Assembly (NCBI GenBank): GCA_016793095.1
Contig: JAEUJQ010000052.1
Coordinates: forward strand, 248,001-312,000
Direction of reading: 5' to 3'
Origin: Myxococcaceae bacterium
Lineage (GTDB): Bacteria; Myxococcota; Myxococcia; Myxococcales; Myxococcaceae
Length of the DNA stretch: 64,000 nt
Under the pieces are notes generated by a model. That model was not told where the DNA came from, did not search any database, and saw only the letters and a program-made list of their open reading frames with translations. Below are positions 8,324-16,609 of the stretch, one piece after another. Position numbers and translations under genes: made by a program. Every line of letters starts with the position of its first letter. Position 1 is the stretch's first letter.

Positions 8324-9712
8324 TCAATCCCAGATCTTGCCCGGGTTGAGAACGACCGATGGGTCACAGAAGACCTTGAGGCGCCGCTGCAGCTCACGGA
8401 GGGGGGCTGACAGCTCGAGCGCCAGGAAGCGCTTCTTGGCCAATCCGATCCCGTGCTCTCCCGAGATCGTGCCGCCCAGCTCGAGGGTAATGGCCATCAG
8501 CTCGGCGAGGACCGCTTCGACGCGGGGCCACTCGTCCATGGACCGATAGAGGACGTTCGAGTGCAGGTTCCCGTCTCCGGCATGGCCGTAGGTGGCGACG
8601 ACGAGGCCCTGGCGGGCGCCGGCGGCCTTGAAGCGCTCGATGGCCTCCGGCACCTTCGAGCGGGGCACCACGACGTCTTCCGAGATCTTCTGGCCCAGGA
8701 GGCTTCGGAGCGCGGGCGAGACGGCCTTGCGCACCGCCCACAGCCTCGCCCGCTGCGCCTCGTCCTGAGCGACCACCGCCTCGAGGCTGCCCCAGCTCGC
8801 GCAGCGCTCGACGACCGCTGAGAGCTCCGAGAGCACGGCATCGTCCTGGTTGCCGTCGAGCTCGGCGATCACCACGGCGCCCGCGTCGGGTGGGGTCGGC
8901 AGGCCCTGTCCCGCGATGGCCTTCAGCGCGACCTCGTCGAGCAGCTCGAGGGTCCGGGGCCAGGCGCCGCTGGTGAGGACCGACGACAGGGCGCGCGCCG
9001 CGTCCGACACATTCCTGAATGGAATGAGCGCCGTCTTCACCACGCGGGGGCGGGGGATCAGCTTCAGGGTGATCTCGGTGGCGACGCCGAGCGTCCCCTC
9101 ACTGCCGACGAAGAGCCCGACCAGATCGTAGCCCGCCACGCCCTTGTGGGTGCGGCGGCCGACGCGGAGGACCTCGCCCGTCGGCATCACCCACTCGAGC
9201 CCGAGGACGTAGTCGCGGGTGACGCCGTACTTGAGAGCGCGCGGGCCGCCGGCGTTCTCGGCGACGTTGCCGCCCATCGTGCAGGCGTCGGCGGAGTTCG
9301 GATCGGGCGGGTAGAACAACCCCAGCTTCTCGGCCGCTTCGTCCACCTGAGCGGTGCGCACGCCGGGCTGCACCACCATCAGCAGATCGTCGGCGTTCAC
9401 CTCGAGGATCCGGTCCATGCGCTCGAGCGAGAGGGCGACGCCCCCGGCGATGGGCAGGCTCCCGCCGCTCTTCCCGGTGCGCGCGCCGACCGGCGTGATC
9501 GGCACGCCGTGCTTCGTCGCGAGGCGCAAGACCGTCGAGACGTGGGCGGTGCTCACCGCGCGCACCAGCGCCTGGGGCGGGAAGGTCCCCAGGCCGGACT
9601 CGTCTTGCCCGAACGGCGCGAGGGTGGCCTCGGCCGTCGTCACGTCCAGGCCTGGGCTCGCGCCTCGCAGCTCGGCGAGGAAGGCCTCGAGCTGCGCCTT
9701 CGGGACGCTCAC
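8324..9712 (-). CDS. FAD-binding oxidoreductase of the GlcD/D-lactate dehydrogenase type
   Basis: 462 residues. The N-terminal FAD-binding PCMH-type domain shows PVGARTGKSGGSLP, DPNSADACTMGGNVAENAGG and YDLVGLFVGSEGTLGV. The C-terminal cap has YGHAGDGNLHSN and ISGEHGIGLAKK and ends NPGKIWD, all classic for flavoprotein 2-hydroxyacid oxidases. The substrate is not predictable; D-lactate or glycolate are the usual ones. The GTG start at 9712 overlaps the folE stop in GTGA, so translation is coupled to folE. Its place at the end of a pterin operon is unexplained by known pathways. Confidence 0.92.
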   Translation of the reverse strand: MSVPKAQLEAFLAELRGASPGLDVTTAEATLAPFGQDESGLGTFPPQALVRAVSTAHVSTVLRLATKHGVPITPVGARTGKSGGSLPIAGGVALSLERMDRILEVNADDLLMVVQPGVRTAQVDEAAEKLGLFYPPDPNSADACTMGGNVAENAGGPRALKYGVTRDYVLGLEWVMPTGEVLRVGRRTHKGVAGYDLVGLFVGSEGTLGVATEITLKLIPRPRVVKTALIPFRNVSDAARALSSVLTSGAWPRTLELLDEVALKAIAGQGLPTPPDAGAVVIAELDGNQDDAVLSELSAVVERCASWGSLEAVVAQDEAQRARLWAVRKAVSPALRSLLGQKISEDVVVPRSKVPEAIERFKAAGARQGLVVATYGHAGDGNLHSNVLYRSMDEWPRVEAVLAELMAITLELGGTISGEHGIGLAKKRFLALELSAPLRELQRRLKVFCDPSVVLNPGKIWD

Positions 9713-10329
9713 GGGCGCTGTCCGAGGCGGGCCCACAGCTCGGCCCGTAAGCCCGGCTCCCGGAGCACCCCCTCGTAGGCCTCCGCGTGCGTCACCGCGT
9801 CGCACTGCTCGCCGCCTCGAAGGCGAAGGCAGGTCTGCTCCGCCTCGAGCACGCAGGCCGCGCCCTGGCTGCCCAGCTCGTGCATGAGCGCCTGCGCCAC
9901 CTGCCGCGCGAGCTCTTCCTGCAGCACGAGGCGGTGCGCGAAGACGTCGAGGAGCGCGGACAGGCGCCCGAAGCCGACCACGGTCTTCCCGGGGACGTAC
10001 GCCACCGCAGCGCGGCCCGAGTACGGCAGCAGGTGGTGCGGGCACATGGAGCGGAACCAGAGGCCGGTGACGATGACCAGCTCGCGATCCGACGCGACGC
10101 TGACGGGGAAGCGCTCGGCGAGCGCCTGCTTCGCGGAGCTGCGGTAGCCGTCGAGGAACTCGTCAGCCCACGCGTCCGTCACGCGGTCGGGCGTCTCGAC
10201 GAGGTTGGCGTCGGACGGGTCGAGCCCCGCCGCCACGAGGAAGTCGGCGATCGCCCGACGCATCGCCTCACGATCGGGCGCCCGGCGCTCGGGGCGGGTG
10301 GCGCGTCTCTGTCGGCGAGCGGCGCTCAT
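9709..10329 (-). CDS. folE: GTP cyclohydrolase I
   Basis: Converts GTP to 7,8-dihydroneopterin triphosphate, the first step of folate, biopterin and queuosine pathways. Zinc ligands are visible: Cys96 and His99 in SMCPHHLLPYSG and Cys167 in EAEQTCLRLRG. GFGRLSALLDVFAHRLVLQEEL matches the GLSKL...ya.R.QvQE region with some divergence (CPHH for CEHH, QTC for HxC), so this is not a close relative of the E. coli enzyme. It has 206 residues. It lies 15 bases after queD and overlaps the oxidase gene by 4. Confidence 0.93.
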   Translation of the reverse strand: MSAARRQRRATRPERRAPDREAMRRAIADFLVAAGLDPSDANLVETPDRVTDAWADEFLDGYRSSAKQALAERFPVSVASDRELVIVTGLWFRSMCPHHLLPYSGRAAVAYVPGKTVVGFGRLSALLDVFAHRLVLQEELARQVAQALMHELGSQGAACVLEAEQTCLRLRGGEQCDAVTHAEAYEGVLREPGLRAELWARLGQRP

Positions 10330-10344
10330 GGGTGCAGGGCCGCG

Positions 10345-10698
10345 TCACCGCTTGCGGTAGGTGACGCAGTACTCGGGAGTCTCCCACAGCTTCAGCTCGA
10401 TGAGCCCTCCGACGATCGGCTCGAGCTGCGCCCACATCCACACTACGAGGTTCTCGGCGGTCGGGTTCTCGACGATCTCGTTGAGGTAATAGTGATCGAC
10501 CTTCGTGAGCACCTGGTCCCACACGGTCTTCTTCACCTCGTCGAAGTCGCGGATCATGCCGTCCTTCGGAGAGGGCCGGCCGGCGAGCACCACGTGCAGC
10601 ACGTAGTTGTGCCCATGCAGCCGTTTGCAGGGGCCCTCGTAGAACGGGAGCGCGTGCGCAGCGCTGAAGTGGAACTCGACGGACAGCGACATCTCCAT
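10345..10698 (-). CDS. queD: 6-pyruvoyltetrahydropterin synthase / QueD family
   Basis: Acts on dihydroneopterin triphosphate, giving 6-carboxy-tetrahydropterin (QueD) or 6-pyruvoyl-tetrahydropterin (PTPS). The zinc histidines are His15, His28 and His30 (HFSAAHALPF, CKRLHGHNY), Cys24 is the catalytic thiol, and PTAENL with the late YCVTYRKR are family features. The 117-residue length is normal. No queC, queE or queF is in view, while an SDR and FolB are in the same operon, so a biopterin-like product is as plausible as queuosine. The ATG at 10698 has AGAGG upstream. Confidence 0.9.
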   Translation of the reverse strand: MEMSLSVEFHFSAAHALPFYEGPCKRLHGHNYVLHVVLAGRPSPKDGMIRDFDEVKKTVWDQVLTKVDHYYLNEIVENPTAENLVVWMWAQLEPIVGGLIELKLWETPEYCVTYRKR

Positions 10699-10759
10699 GG
10701 CGGGTGCCTCTAGCTGGCCGGGACGGAGCGCGCCACCTGCGTCTGACGCGCCGCCCCGG

Positions 10760-11506
10760 CTAGAAGAACCGGGTCGGTTCAGTGCGGGTGAGCTTCTCGA
10801 CCGGCATGTCCACCTCGACCTCATCGGTGGGGATGAAGGCGGGGCGATCGATGCAGAGGAAGCTCTGCTCGACGTCGGTCACGTTCTCGTAGCGGTGCGG
10901 GAAGCCTCGGGGCCAGGTGTGCGCCACGCCCGGCGCCACCGGCTGTCCCTGCAGCAGCAGCCCGTCACCCAGCACCAGCTCGGACTCGTCGAGGTGCTGG
11001 TGCACGTGGGTGGGCAGCACCGTCTTCGGGTGAATGCGCTCCCGGTACACCCCGCACTCCTTGGTCTCGAAGACGACGTCGACGAAGCCGAACGACTTGT
11101 GCTCGGTGACCGGGGCGAAGTCGCTGCGCAGCCGGTGGATCTCGAGCGTGGGCACCGCGGCGCCCGAGAGCGCGACCAGCTTCGACAGCTTCACGTCCAC
11201 CCGCTCGACCTGCGGCCGTTGCACGTCCTGGCTGGGGGGCATCAACAGCCACGCCGCCACCGCCTCGGCGGCGCTCTCGAGCAGGCGGAAGCGGCCGGCC
11301 ACGAGGATGAAGCGCAGCTCGCCCAGCAGGCGCGAGTAGTCCACCGTCGCGGCGAGGCGCCCGTGACGAGCGGCCGCTCGGGTGTCGAAGTGCAGCGTGA
11401 CGTCGAGCTCCACCGGCTGCGGCGTGTTCCGCTCGTAGTCGAAGAGGCCGACGATGCAGTCGAACCGCATGCCGCGCAGGGAGAGCCGATCGAGGGGAGT
11501 GCTCAT
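10760..11506 (-). CDS. folB: dihydroneopterin aldolase FolB fused to a cupin domain
   Basis: The N-terminal half (about residues 1-118) is FolB-like: GLFDYERNTPQPVELDVTLHF with the conserved Glu, and VDVKLSKL with the conserved Lys. FolB cleaves or epimerises dihydroneopterin. The C-terminal half (about 125-248) is a complete cupin: HVHQHLDESELVLGDG is motif 1 and PRGFPHRYEN is motif 2, with all metal-ligand residues present. No stop or frameshift separates the halves. ATG overlaps the preceding SDR stop (ATGA). The cupin may act on the pterin side chain or bind a pterin, which is inference. Confidence 0.88.
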   Translation of the reverse strand: MSTPLDRLSLRGMRFDCIVGLFDYERNTPQPVELDVTLHFDTRAAARHGRLAATVDYSRLLGELRFILVAGRFRLLESAAEAVAAWLLMPPSQDVQRPQVERVDVKLSKLVALSGAAVPTLEIHRLRSDFAPVTEHKSFGFVDVVFETKECGVYRERIHPKTVLPTHVHQHLDESELVLGDGLLLQGQPVAPGVAHTWPRGFPHRYENVTDVEQSFLCIDRPAFIPTDEVEVDMPVEKLTRTEPTRFF

Positions 11507-12231
11507 GCGACGCTCAGACCTCCATCGACGCGGACCGTCTGCCCGGTGACGTACGGCGCCTGTGCGAGGAACAACACGGCCCTCGCCACGTCGTCGGGGC
11601 TGCCTTCGCGTTTGAGCGGTACCCGGCTCAGGATCTCGGCGCGCTGCGCGCTCGTCGTCTCGCCTGCCATCGCCACCGGCCCGGGCGCGACCGCGTTGAC
11701 GCGCACCTTCGGGCCCAGCTCGAGGGCGAGCGACCGGGTCAGCTGCTCCAGCGCCGCCTTCGACGCCAGGTAGTGCGAGAAGAAGTGCGTGGGCGTGTAC
11801 GCGTGGCTCACGGCCATGTCGGTGATGTTGACGATCGCGGGGGCGGGCGACGCGCGCAGGGCCGGCAGGAGCTGCTGGGTGAGGAAGAAGGGCGCCGCGA
11901 CGTTGACGCGCCACATCTCTTCGAGCTGCGCGCGGGTGACGTCGGCGAAGGCCACGTGGCCGTACGCCGCCGCGCTGTTGACGAGCAGATCGATCGCCGG
12001 GTGCTGGGCCCGAAGCCGCGACGCGAGGGCCGCCACTGCGTCGCCGTCCGAGAGATCCGCCCGCTCGACGAAGGCCTGGCGCCCCTGCCGGGCGACGAGC
12101 GCCTTGACCTCGTCGGCCTGCTCCACCGAGCGGTTGGCGTGGAGCACGAGATCGTACCCGCCGCCCGCGAGCGCGAGCGCGATGGCCCGGCCGACCCGAA
12201 CTCCAGCGCCTGTCACGACCGCCAGCGGCAT
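11503..12231 (-). CDS. FolM/PTR1-like pteridine reductase (SDR)
   Basis: Short-chain dehydrogenase of 242 residues. VTGAGVRVGRA at 6-16 is the TGxxxRxG nucleotide motif typical of pteridine reductases rather than TGxxxGxG. The active site has Tyr154 and Lys158 (HYLASKAAL), and ITD replaces the usual catalytic Ser, as in FolM and PTR1. Such enzymes reduce dihydropterins to tetrahydro forms with NADPH. It is the first gene of the pterin operon and overlaps folB-cupin by 4 bases. A generic SDR remains possible, but gene context supports a pterin substrate. Confidence 0.87.
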   Translation of the reverse strand: MPLAVVTGAGVRVGRAIALALAGGGYDLVLHANRSVEQADEVKALVARQGRQAFVERADLSDGDAVAALASRLRAQHPAIDLLVNSAAAYGHVAFADVTRAQLEEMWRVNVAAPFFLTQQLLPALRASPAPAIVNITDMAVSHAYTPTHFFSHYLASKAALEQLTRSLALELGPKVRVNAVAPGPVAMAGETTSAQRAEILSRVPLKREGSPDDVARAVLFLAQAPYVTGQTVRVDGGLSVA

Positions 12232-12275
12232 GCCCGTGGGTTAACCCGCCGGCGGTCGATTGGCCACTGAGGCCG

Positions 12276-12935
12276 TTACTGCTTCGCGAAGACGAGCTTG
12301 AAGTTGAAGGTGCCGTTCTGCGTGGCGCCCCAGATGCGCACCCACAGCGGCAGGATCTGCTCGGTCCCGCGCGCGGTGGTGATGTCGCCGAGATCGACGA
12401 GCTCCTCGTCCTTCCACCCGAACTGCTTGAGCACGTCCTTCACCTTCGCCTTCGCGCCCGCGTCGTTGCCGGACAGGAAGGTGTGGTGCGTGTCGGCCAG
12501 CAGTCGCGGGTTCACCATGATGTTGCAGTTCATGGTGTTGAGGGCCTTCACGACGTGCGCCTTCGGGAAGCGCCGCTGCAGCTGCTCGCCCAGCGAGTCG
12601 GTGTTGCTGACGAAGAGGCTCGGCGGCATGCCCTTCGAGAAGTCGAGGGGGTTCGAGACGTCGATCACCACCTTGCCGGCGAGGTTGCCCTCTCCCGCCA
12701 TCACCAGCGCCTCGACCGCGCCGCTGCCCAGCGTGCAGTTGAAGACGAGTTCACCGAACGCGGCCGCGTCGGCGAAGGTGCCCGCCGAGGCCTTCGACCC
12801 GGTCTTCTTCACCCACGCCGCGGCCTTCTCGTTGGTCGCCGTGCGCGAGCCCATGCGCACCTCGTGGCCCAGCGCCACCAGCTTCGCGCCGATCGTCTCA
12901 CCCACCATGCCGGTTCCCAGGACTGCGATCTTCAT
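12276..12935 (-). CDS. NADP-dependent F420-reductase-like dinucleotide-binding protein
   Basis: 219 residues. MKIAVLGTGMVGETIGAKL is a Rossmann GxGxxG motif, followed by NADP-selecting GSRT and a DVSNPLDF loop typical of the F420-dependent NADP reductase / YafB-type family. Many members in organisms without F420 act on other substrates. ATG at 12935 has GAGGAG upstream. It is divergent from a LysR gene with a perfect palindrome between them, so it is the likely target of that regulator. Confidence 0.85.
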   Translation of the reverse strand: MKIAVLGTGMVGETIGAKLVALGHEVRMGSRTATNEKAAAWVKKTGSKASAGTFADAAAFGELVFNCTLGSGAVEALVMAGEGNLAGKVVIDVSNPLDFSKGMPPSLFVSNTDSLGEQLQRRFPKAHVVKALNTMNCNIMVNPRLLADTHHTFLSGNDAGAKAKVKDVLKQFGWKDEELVDLGDITTARGTEQILPLWVRIWGATQNGTFNFKLVFAKQ

Positions 12936-13034
12936 GACGTGCTCCTCGTGTGAAGCGACGGTGAACTCCGTCGCGAATGGGCGCACCGTAGCGGCCGATC
13001 GGCGACTCCAGAACGTCGGCGCTGGCCATATCGT

Positions 13035-13053
13035 TCATTCCAGCGTGGAATGA
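13035..13053. promoter_or_regulatory. perfect 7-5-7 palindrome, probable LysR operator
   Basis: TCATTCC at 13035-13041 and its exact complement GGAATGA at 13047-13053 flank AGCGT. This is the size and T-N11-A form of a LysR box. It lies between the divergent reductase and LysR genes and overlaps an ATG at 13050, which makes the next ATG (13059) the better LysR start. Confidence 0.65.
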
Positions 13054-13058
13054 GTGGC

Positions 13059-14009
13059 ATGGACCAGCTCCAGCGACTGAGGCTGTTCAGCAAGGTGGTC
13101 GAGCGCGGCAGCCTGTCGAAGGCCGCGAGGGACGTGGGGGTCGGGCAGCCAGCGGTGAGCAAGGCGATCGCCGCCATGGAGGACGAGCTGGGCGCGCGGT
13201 TGCTCCTGCGCAGCACGCGAACGCTCACGCTCACCGAGGCCGGGCGCCGCTACTACGAGCGGTGCCGGCAGGCGCTCGCCGTGCTCGACGAGGCGCAGGT
13301 GGAGGTCAGCGAGGGCGACGTGCCCCGGGGCACCTTGAAGCTCCACGGGCCGGTGGTGCTGGGCGAGCTGTTCCTCGGGCCCGCGACCGTCGCCTTCCAG
13401 CAGCGCTTCCCGCAGGTGCGGTGCGAGCTCACGCTGCTCGACAGCTACGTCGACCTCGTCGCCGAGGGGGCCGATCTCTCCATTCGCCTCGGGGCCATCA
13501 CCGACGCGTCGATCGTGCGCCGCCGCCTCGGCTCGATGGAGCGGCTGCTCGTCGCGGCGCCCGGCTACCTCAAGCGCCACGGTGTGCCCCGGCGCCCCGA
13601 CGATCTCGCCGGCCACCGCTCGGTGCGCTTCAGCGGGCTGCCGCAGGGCAACGCGCTCACCCTGCCGTGGGGTGCTGGGCCGGTGACGGTGGAGATGACG
13701 CCCAGCTACCTGTCGAACAACGCGGTGACGCTGCGGCAGGCGCTGCTCGGCGAGCTGGGCATCGGGCTGGTGACGCGGTGGCTGGTGGAGAACGACCTGC
13801 GCCGCCGCAAGCTGGTGGTGGTGCTGCCCGACGCGCCGCCGCCCGCGCTCGAGGTGAGCGCCGTCGTGCCCACCGCGAAGTACACGCCCACGCGGGTGCG
13901 CGAGTTCCTGCGGGTGCTGATGAAGACCTTCACCAACGTGCCGGGCATGACGCTCACGCCGCTGCCGGCCGCGCCCCACACATCACCCAGGGGCCCGACC
14001 CCAACCTGA
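13059..14009 (+). CDS. LysR-family transcriptional regulator
   Basis: 316 residues. The N-terminal winged helix-turn-helix (LRLFSKVVERGSLSKAARDV, GVGQPAVSKAIAAMEDELG) is classic LysR. A periplasmic-binding-protein-like effector domain follows, close to the DsdA/AaeR-type subgroup with the LSNNAVTLRQALLGELGIG segment. The effector is unknown. It probably controls itself and the divergent reductase through the palindrome at its start. The ATG at 13050 would add only three residues. Confidence 0.93.
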   Translation: MDQLQRLRLFSKVVERGSLSKAARDVGVGQPAVSKAIAAMEDELGARLLLRSTRTLTLTEAGRRYYERCRQALAVLDEAQVEVSEGDVPRGTLKLHGPVVLGELFLGPATVAFQQRFPQVRCELTLLDSYVDLVAEGADLSIRLGAITDASIVRRRLGSMERLLVAAPGYLKRHGVPRRPDDLAGHRSVRFSGLPQGNALTLPWGAGPVTVEMTPSYLSNNAVTLRQALLGELGIGLVTRWLVENDLRRRKLVVVLPDAPPPALEVSAVVPTAKYTPTRVREFLRVLMKTFTNVPGMTLTPLPAAPHTSPRGPTPT

Positions 14010-14107
14010 CTCCGCTCGACGCCTTTGCGGGCGTCACCGCCAGCGCCGGCGAGGGAGCCTCCAGGGGCAAAGCTGCCGCCAGATGGTGTTTGGGCGCCTG
14101 AAGTCGC

Positions 14108-14623
14108 TCAGCGGGTTCGTGTAGACCTCGTAGTCGCCCGACACCCACGCCACGAGCCGCTCGCCCTCTGCCTGCCGTGACGCCGCCCCGCGCCGAGGGC
14201 CCAGACGAACTCGCCCGGCTCGAGGTACCCGACCTCCTCCCGCGCTGCCTCCACGAGCATGAAGGGCGTGCGGGCCTGGGCGCGGAGCTGCGTCGACAGC
14301 AGCTGCGAGAACCGACGCGCCAGCTCCGCTGGGCCCCACGACGCCTGACAGAACCGCTCGTACTGCCTCCGCGCGATCGCGAGCGCAGGCGGGAACCGCT
14401 TCGCAGAGCCGAGCAGGTTCGCGAGCAGCTCAGGGGCCCGAACGGCGCGGGGTACGCTCGCCGACCACGACTCCACGTCGGCTTCGACGAGCGCCCACCC
14501 CGCCCCGACGCGGTGCGCGCGCGCCGAGCTGACGACGCGGAAGCCAACGCCTGCAGGGAGGTCGGGCTCCCAGCCTTCGCGCTCGCTCGCCCGTCGCCAA
14601 CGCGTGAAGAGACAGGTGCTCAT
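14108..14623 (-). CDS. uncharacterised protein with an apparent 3' frameshift
   Basis: 171 residues with no domain recognised. The first 140 or so look like real protein (SAKRFPPALAIARRQYERFC, EEVGYLEPGEFVWALG). After that this frame turns into Arg-rich sequence while another reverse frame becomes protein-like (GERLVAWVSGDYEVYTNPLSD) and runs on to a stop at 14034. A single-base indel near 14165-14205, in a C/G-rich run, would join them into about 195 residues ending 24 bases from the LysR stop. It may be a sequencing error or a recent mutation. It is the third gene of the isochorismatase-Rieske operon, 6 bases after the Rieske stop. Confidence 0.6.
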   Translation of the reverse strand: MSTCLFTRWRRASEREGWEPDLPAGVGFRVVSSARAHRVGAGWALVEADVESWSASVPRAVRAPELLANLLGSAKRFPPALAIARRQYERFCQASWGPAELARRFSQLLSTQLRAQARTPFMLVEAAREEVGYLEPGEFVWALGAGRRHGRQRASGSWRGCRATTRSTRTR

Positions 14624-14629
14624 GGGCGC

Positions 14630-14971
14630 TCAGGGCCAGGCCCCGCCCTGGCTCGGCTTGACGCCCTTCGGCGAGACGAGAATGCGCCCGCCCTCCTCCT
14701 TCACCTCGAAGCACGCCACCTCGGCGCCCTTCGGGAAGAAGCCGCGCCCGTCGCGCACGTCGAAGACCCACGCGTGGAGCGGACAGAAGAGGTTGAAGCC
14801 TTCGAGGTCGCCCTGCCCCAGCTCGCCGTCGCGGTGCGGGCAGCGGTTGTCCACGCCGTAGACGCGCCCATCGATGCGCACGAGCGCCACCGTCGCCGCG
14901 CCGACCGTCACCACCTGCTTGCCCTTCTCTGCGAGCCCCGCCGAGGGGCCGACGTCGACGAAGCCGCTCAC
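14630..14971 (-). CDS. Rieske [2Fe-2S] ferredoxin-like protein
   Basis: 113 residues with one Rieske domain. The cluster ligands are Cys44 and His46 (CPHRDGE) and Cys63 and His66 (CPLHAWVFD). No signal peptide or transmembrane helix is present, so it is a soluble electron carrier like those of oxygenase systems or NirD-type subunits. No oxygenase is adjacent. The GTG start overlaps the isochorismatase stop (GTGA), so the two are translated together. Confidence 0.93.
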   Translation of the reverse strand: MSGFVDVGPSAGLAEKGKQVVTVGAATVALVRIDGRVYGVDNRCPHRDGELGQGDLEGFNLFCPLHAWVFDVRDGRGFFPKGAEVACFEVKEEGGRILVSPKGVKPSQGGAWP

Positions 14972-15510
14972 TTCACCGCCGCAGAGATCGCCTTGAAGTC
15001 GGGGCCGCCGGCGCGCCCGAGCGCGTCGAACAGCGCCGTCTCGACGGTGGTGACGAGGGCGCCCGCGCCGCGACACAGCTCGAGCCCGACGCGCTCGTCC
15101 GTCTCGGTGCGCGACAGCACCGCGTCGGCCGCGAGGTACGGCGTCAACCCCGACTCAGCCAGGGCGCGCACCGTCTGAAAGACGCACACGTGCGTCTCCA
15201 TGCCCGCGATCAGCACGCTCGGCCGGCTCCCGAGCGCCGCCTTCACCTCGGGCACGAAGGCCGAGAACTCGAGCTTCTCGATGGGCTTGAAGCCGGGGAT
15301 CCGCTCGGCCACCACCTTCATCGTCGGCCCGAGCCCCTTCGGGTACTGCTCGGTCACCACGATCGGCAGGCCCAGGGCCTTCGCGCCCTCGATGGCCGCC
15401 AGCGTGCGGTTGAGCAGGCGCTCGAGGCGGGCGGGGTTCATCGCGGCCGCGAGCCGCTCCTGAAGGTCGATGACGAGCAGCGCCGAGGCGTTCCGATTGA
15501 AGCGGTGCAT
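14968..15510 (-). CDS. isochorismatase-family cysteine hydrolase
   Basis: 180 residues with the full catalytic triad of the family: Asp15 (LLVIDLQERL), Lys80 (IEKLEFSAF) and Cys110 (GMETHVCVFQT), with the cis-peptide region before Cys. Single-domain members like this (YcaC type) hydrolyse amides or related bonds; the substrate is unknown. It heads an operon with the Rieske protein. It is divergent from a cNMP-binding diguanylate cyclase across 75 bases. Confidence 0.92.
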   Translation of the reverse strand: MHRFNRNASALLVIDLQERLAAAMNPARLERLLNRTLAAIEGAKALGLPIVVTEQYPKGLGPTMKVVAERIPGFKPIEKLEFSAFVPEVKAALGSRPSVLIAGMETHVCVFQTVRALAESGLTPYLAADAVLSRTETDERVGLELCRGAGALVTTVETALFDALGRAGGPDFKAISAAVK

Positions 15511-15585
15511 GGTGCATGGCTTACCAGAGCCGCGGCTCCCGCATCAGCCTCGCGTCGAGGTGGGCGGACGCTACACTCGCCCCCG

Positions 15586-16569
15586 ATGCGCAAAGCCCTG
15601 CCGCCCGACTCTCCGCTGCATGCCTTCACCGACGACGAGATCGACGCCATCTTCGCCGCCGGGCGCGCACGGTCCTGCGCCGTCGACGAGGCCATCATCA
15701 CCGAGGGAGAGCCCGGCGACTCGATGTTCTTCCTCGTCGAGGGGAAGGCCGAGGCGCGCGTGGCGGGTGGCCGAACGGTGCGCAGCTACGATCCGGGCAG
15801 CTGGTTCGGAGAGCTCTCGTTCATCAACCCCGGCCACCACCGCAGCGCCACCATCGTCGCCACCGCCCCCACGACGGTGCAGGTGCTCGACCAGACCTCG
15901 ATTCAGGCGCTGCTCTCGTCTCACCCGCGCGCGATCTTCACGCTGCTGCGGCGCACCTGCGCCTTCCTGGTGGACGCCGAGCGCTCCCTCATCGCCGACC
16001 TGCGGCGTCGGAACGCCGAGCTGCAGGAGACGATCTCGAAGCTCGAGTTCACCCGGCAGCGCCTCTCCGAAGAGGAACAGACGGCCCGCACCGACGGGCT
16101 GACCGGCCTCACCAACCGCCGGGGCTTCGACGCCGAGCTGCCCCTCTTCATGGAGCGCGCGAAGGCGATCGGCAGCGGGCTCGCGCTGATCGCGATGGAC
16201 CTCGATCACTTCAAGCCCGTCAACGACTCGCTCGGCCACGCGGCTGGGGACTTCGTGCTGCGCGGCGTGGGGAAGATCCTGCTCTCGGGGGTCCGCAAGT
16301 CCGATCTGCCGTGCCGCCTCGGCGGCGACGAGTTCGTGATCCTCCTGGCCGATCTCGACGAGCAGGCGGCCTGGAAGCGCGCCGAAGCCCTGCGCACCGC
16401 CGTCGGGCTGATGCCTCACCCGGGCAACGAGCAGGGCATTCGCATCACCACGACGATGGGTGGAACGATGTTCAGGCCGGGCGAGACGCTCGAGCGTTTC
16501 ATGCACCGCGCCGACGAGGCCCTCTACGCCGCCAAGCGCGCGGGCCGGAACCGCGTCGGCTGGGAGTAG
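15586..16569 (+). CDS. cyclic-nucleotide-binding diguanylate cyclase (CNB-GGDEF)
   Basis: 327 residues. A Crp-type cyclic nucleotide-binding domain (about 10-125) keeps the phosphate-binding cassette GELSFINPGHHRSAT with Glu and Arg86-Ser87. A short coiled coil (about 132-165) links it to a GGDEF domain. The catalytic motif GGDEF is intact at 246-250, and the RxxD inhibitory site (Arg237-Asp240) sits five residues before it, so it should make c-di-GMP and be product-inhibited. It therefore appears to convert a cNMP signal into c-di-GMP. It converges on a second CNB gene whose operon encodes a nucleotide cyclase. Confidence 0.95.
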   Translation: MRKALPPDSPLHAFTDDEIDAIFAAGRARSCAVDEAIITEGEPGDSMFFLVEGKAEARVAGGRTVRSYDPGSWFGELSFINPGHHRSATIVATAPTTVQVLDQTSIQALLSSHPRAIFTLLRRTCAFLVDAERSLIADLRRRNAELQETISKLEFTRQRLSEEEQTARTDGLTGLTNRRGFDAELPLFMERAKAIGSGLALIAMDLDHFKPVNDSLGHAAGDFVLRGVGKILLSGVRKSDLPCRLGGDEFVILLADLDEQAAWKRAEALRTAVGLMPHPGNEQGIRITTTMGGTMFRPGETLERFMHRADEALYAAKRAGRNRVGWE

Positions 16570-16609
16570 GGCTGGAGGGCTCCCGGGTTCGCGGACTCCC
16601 GCCTCCCTG

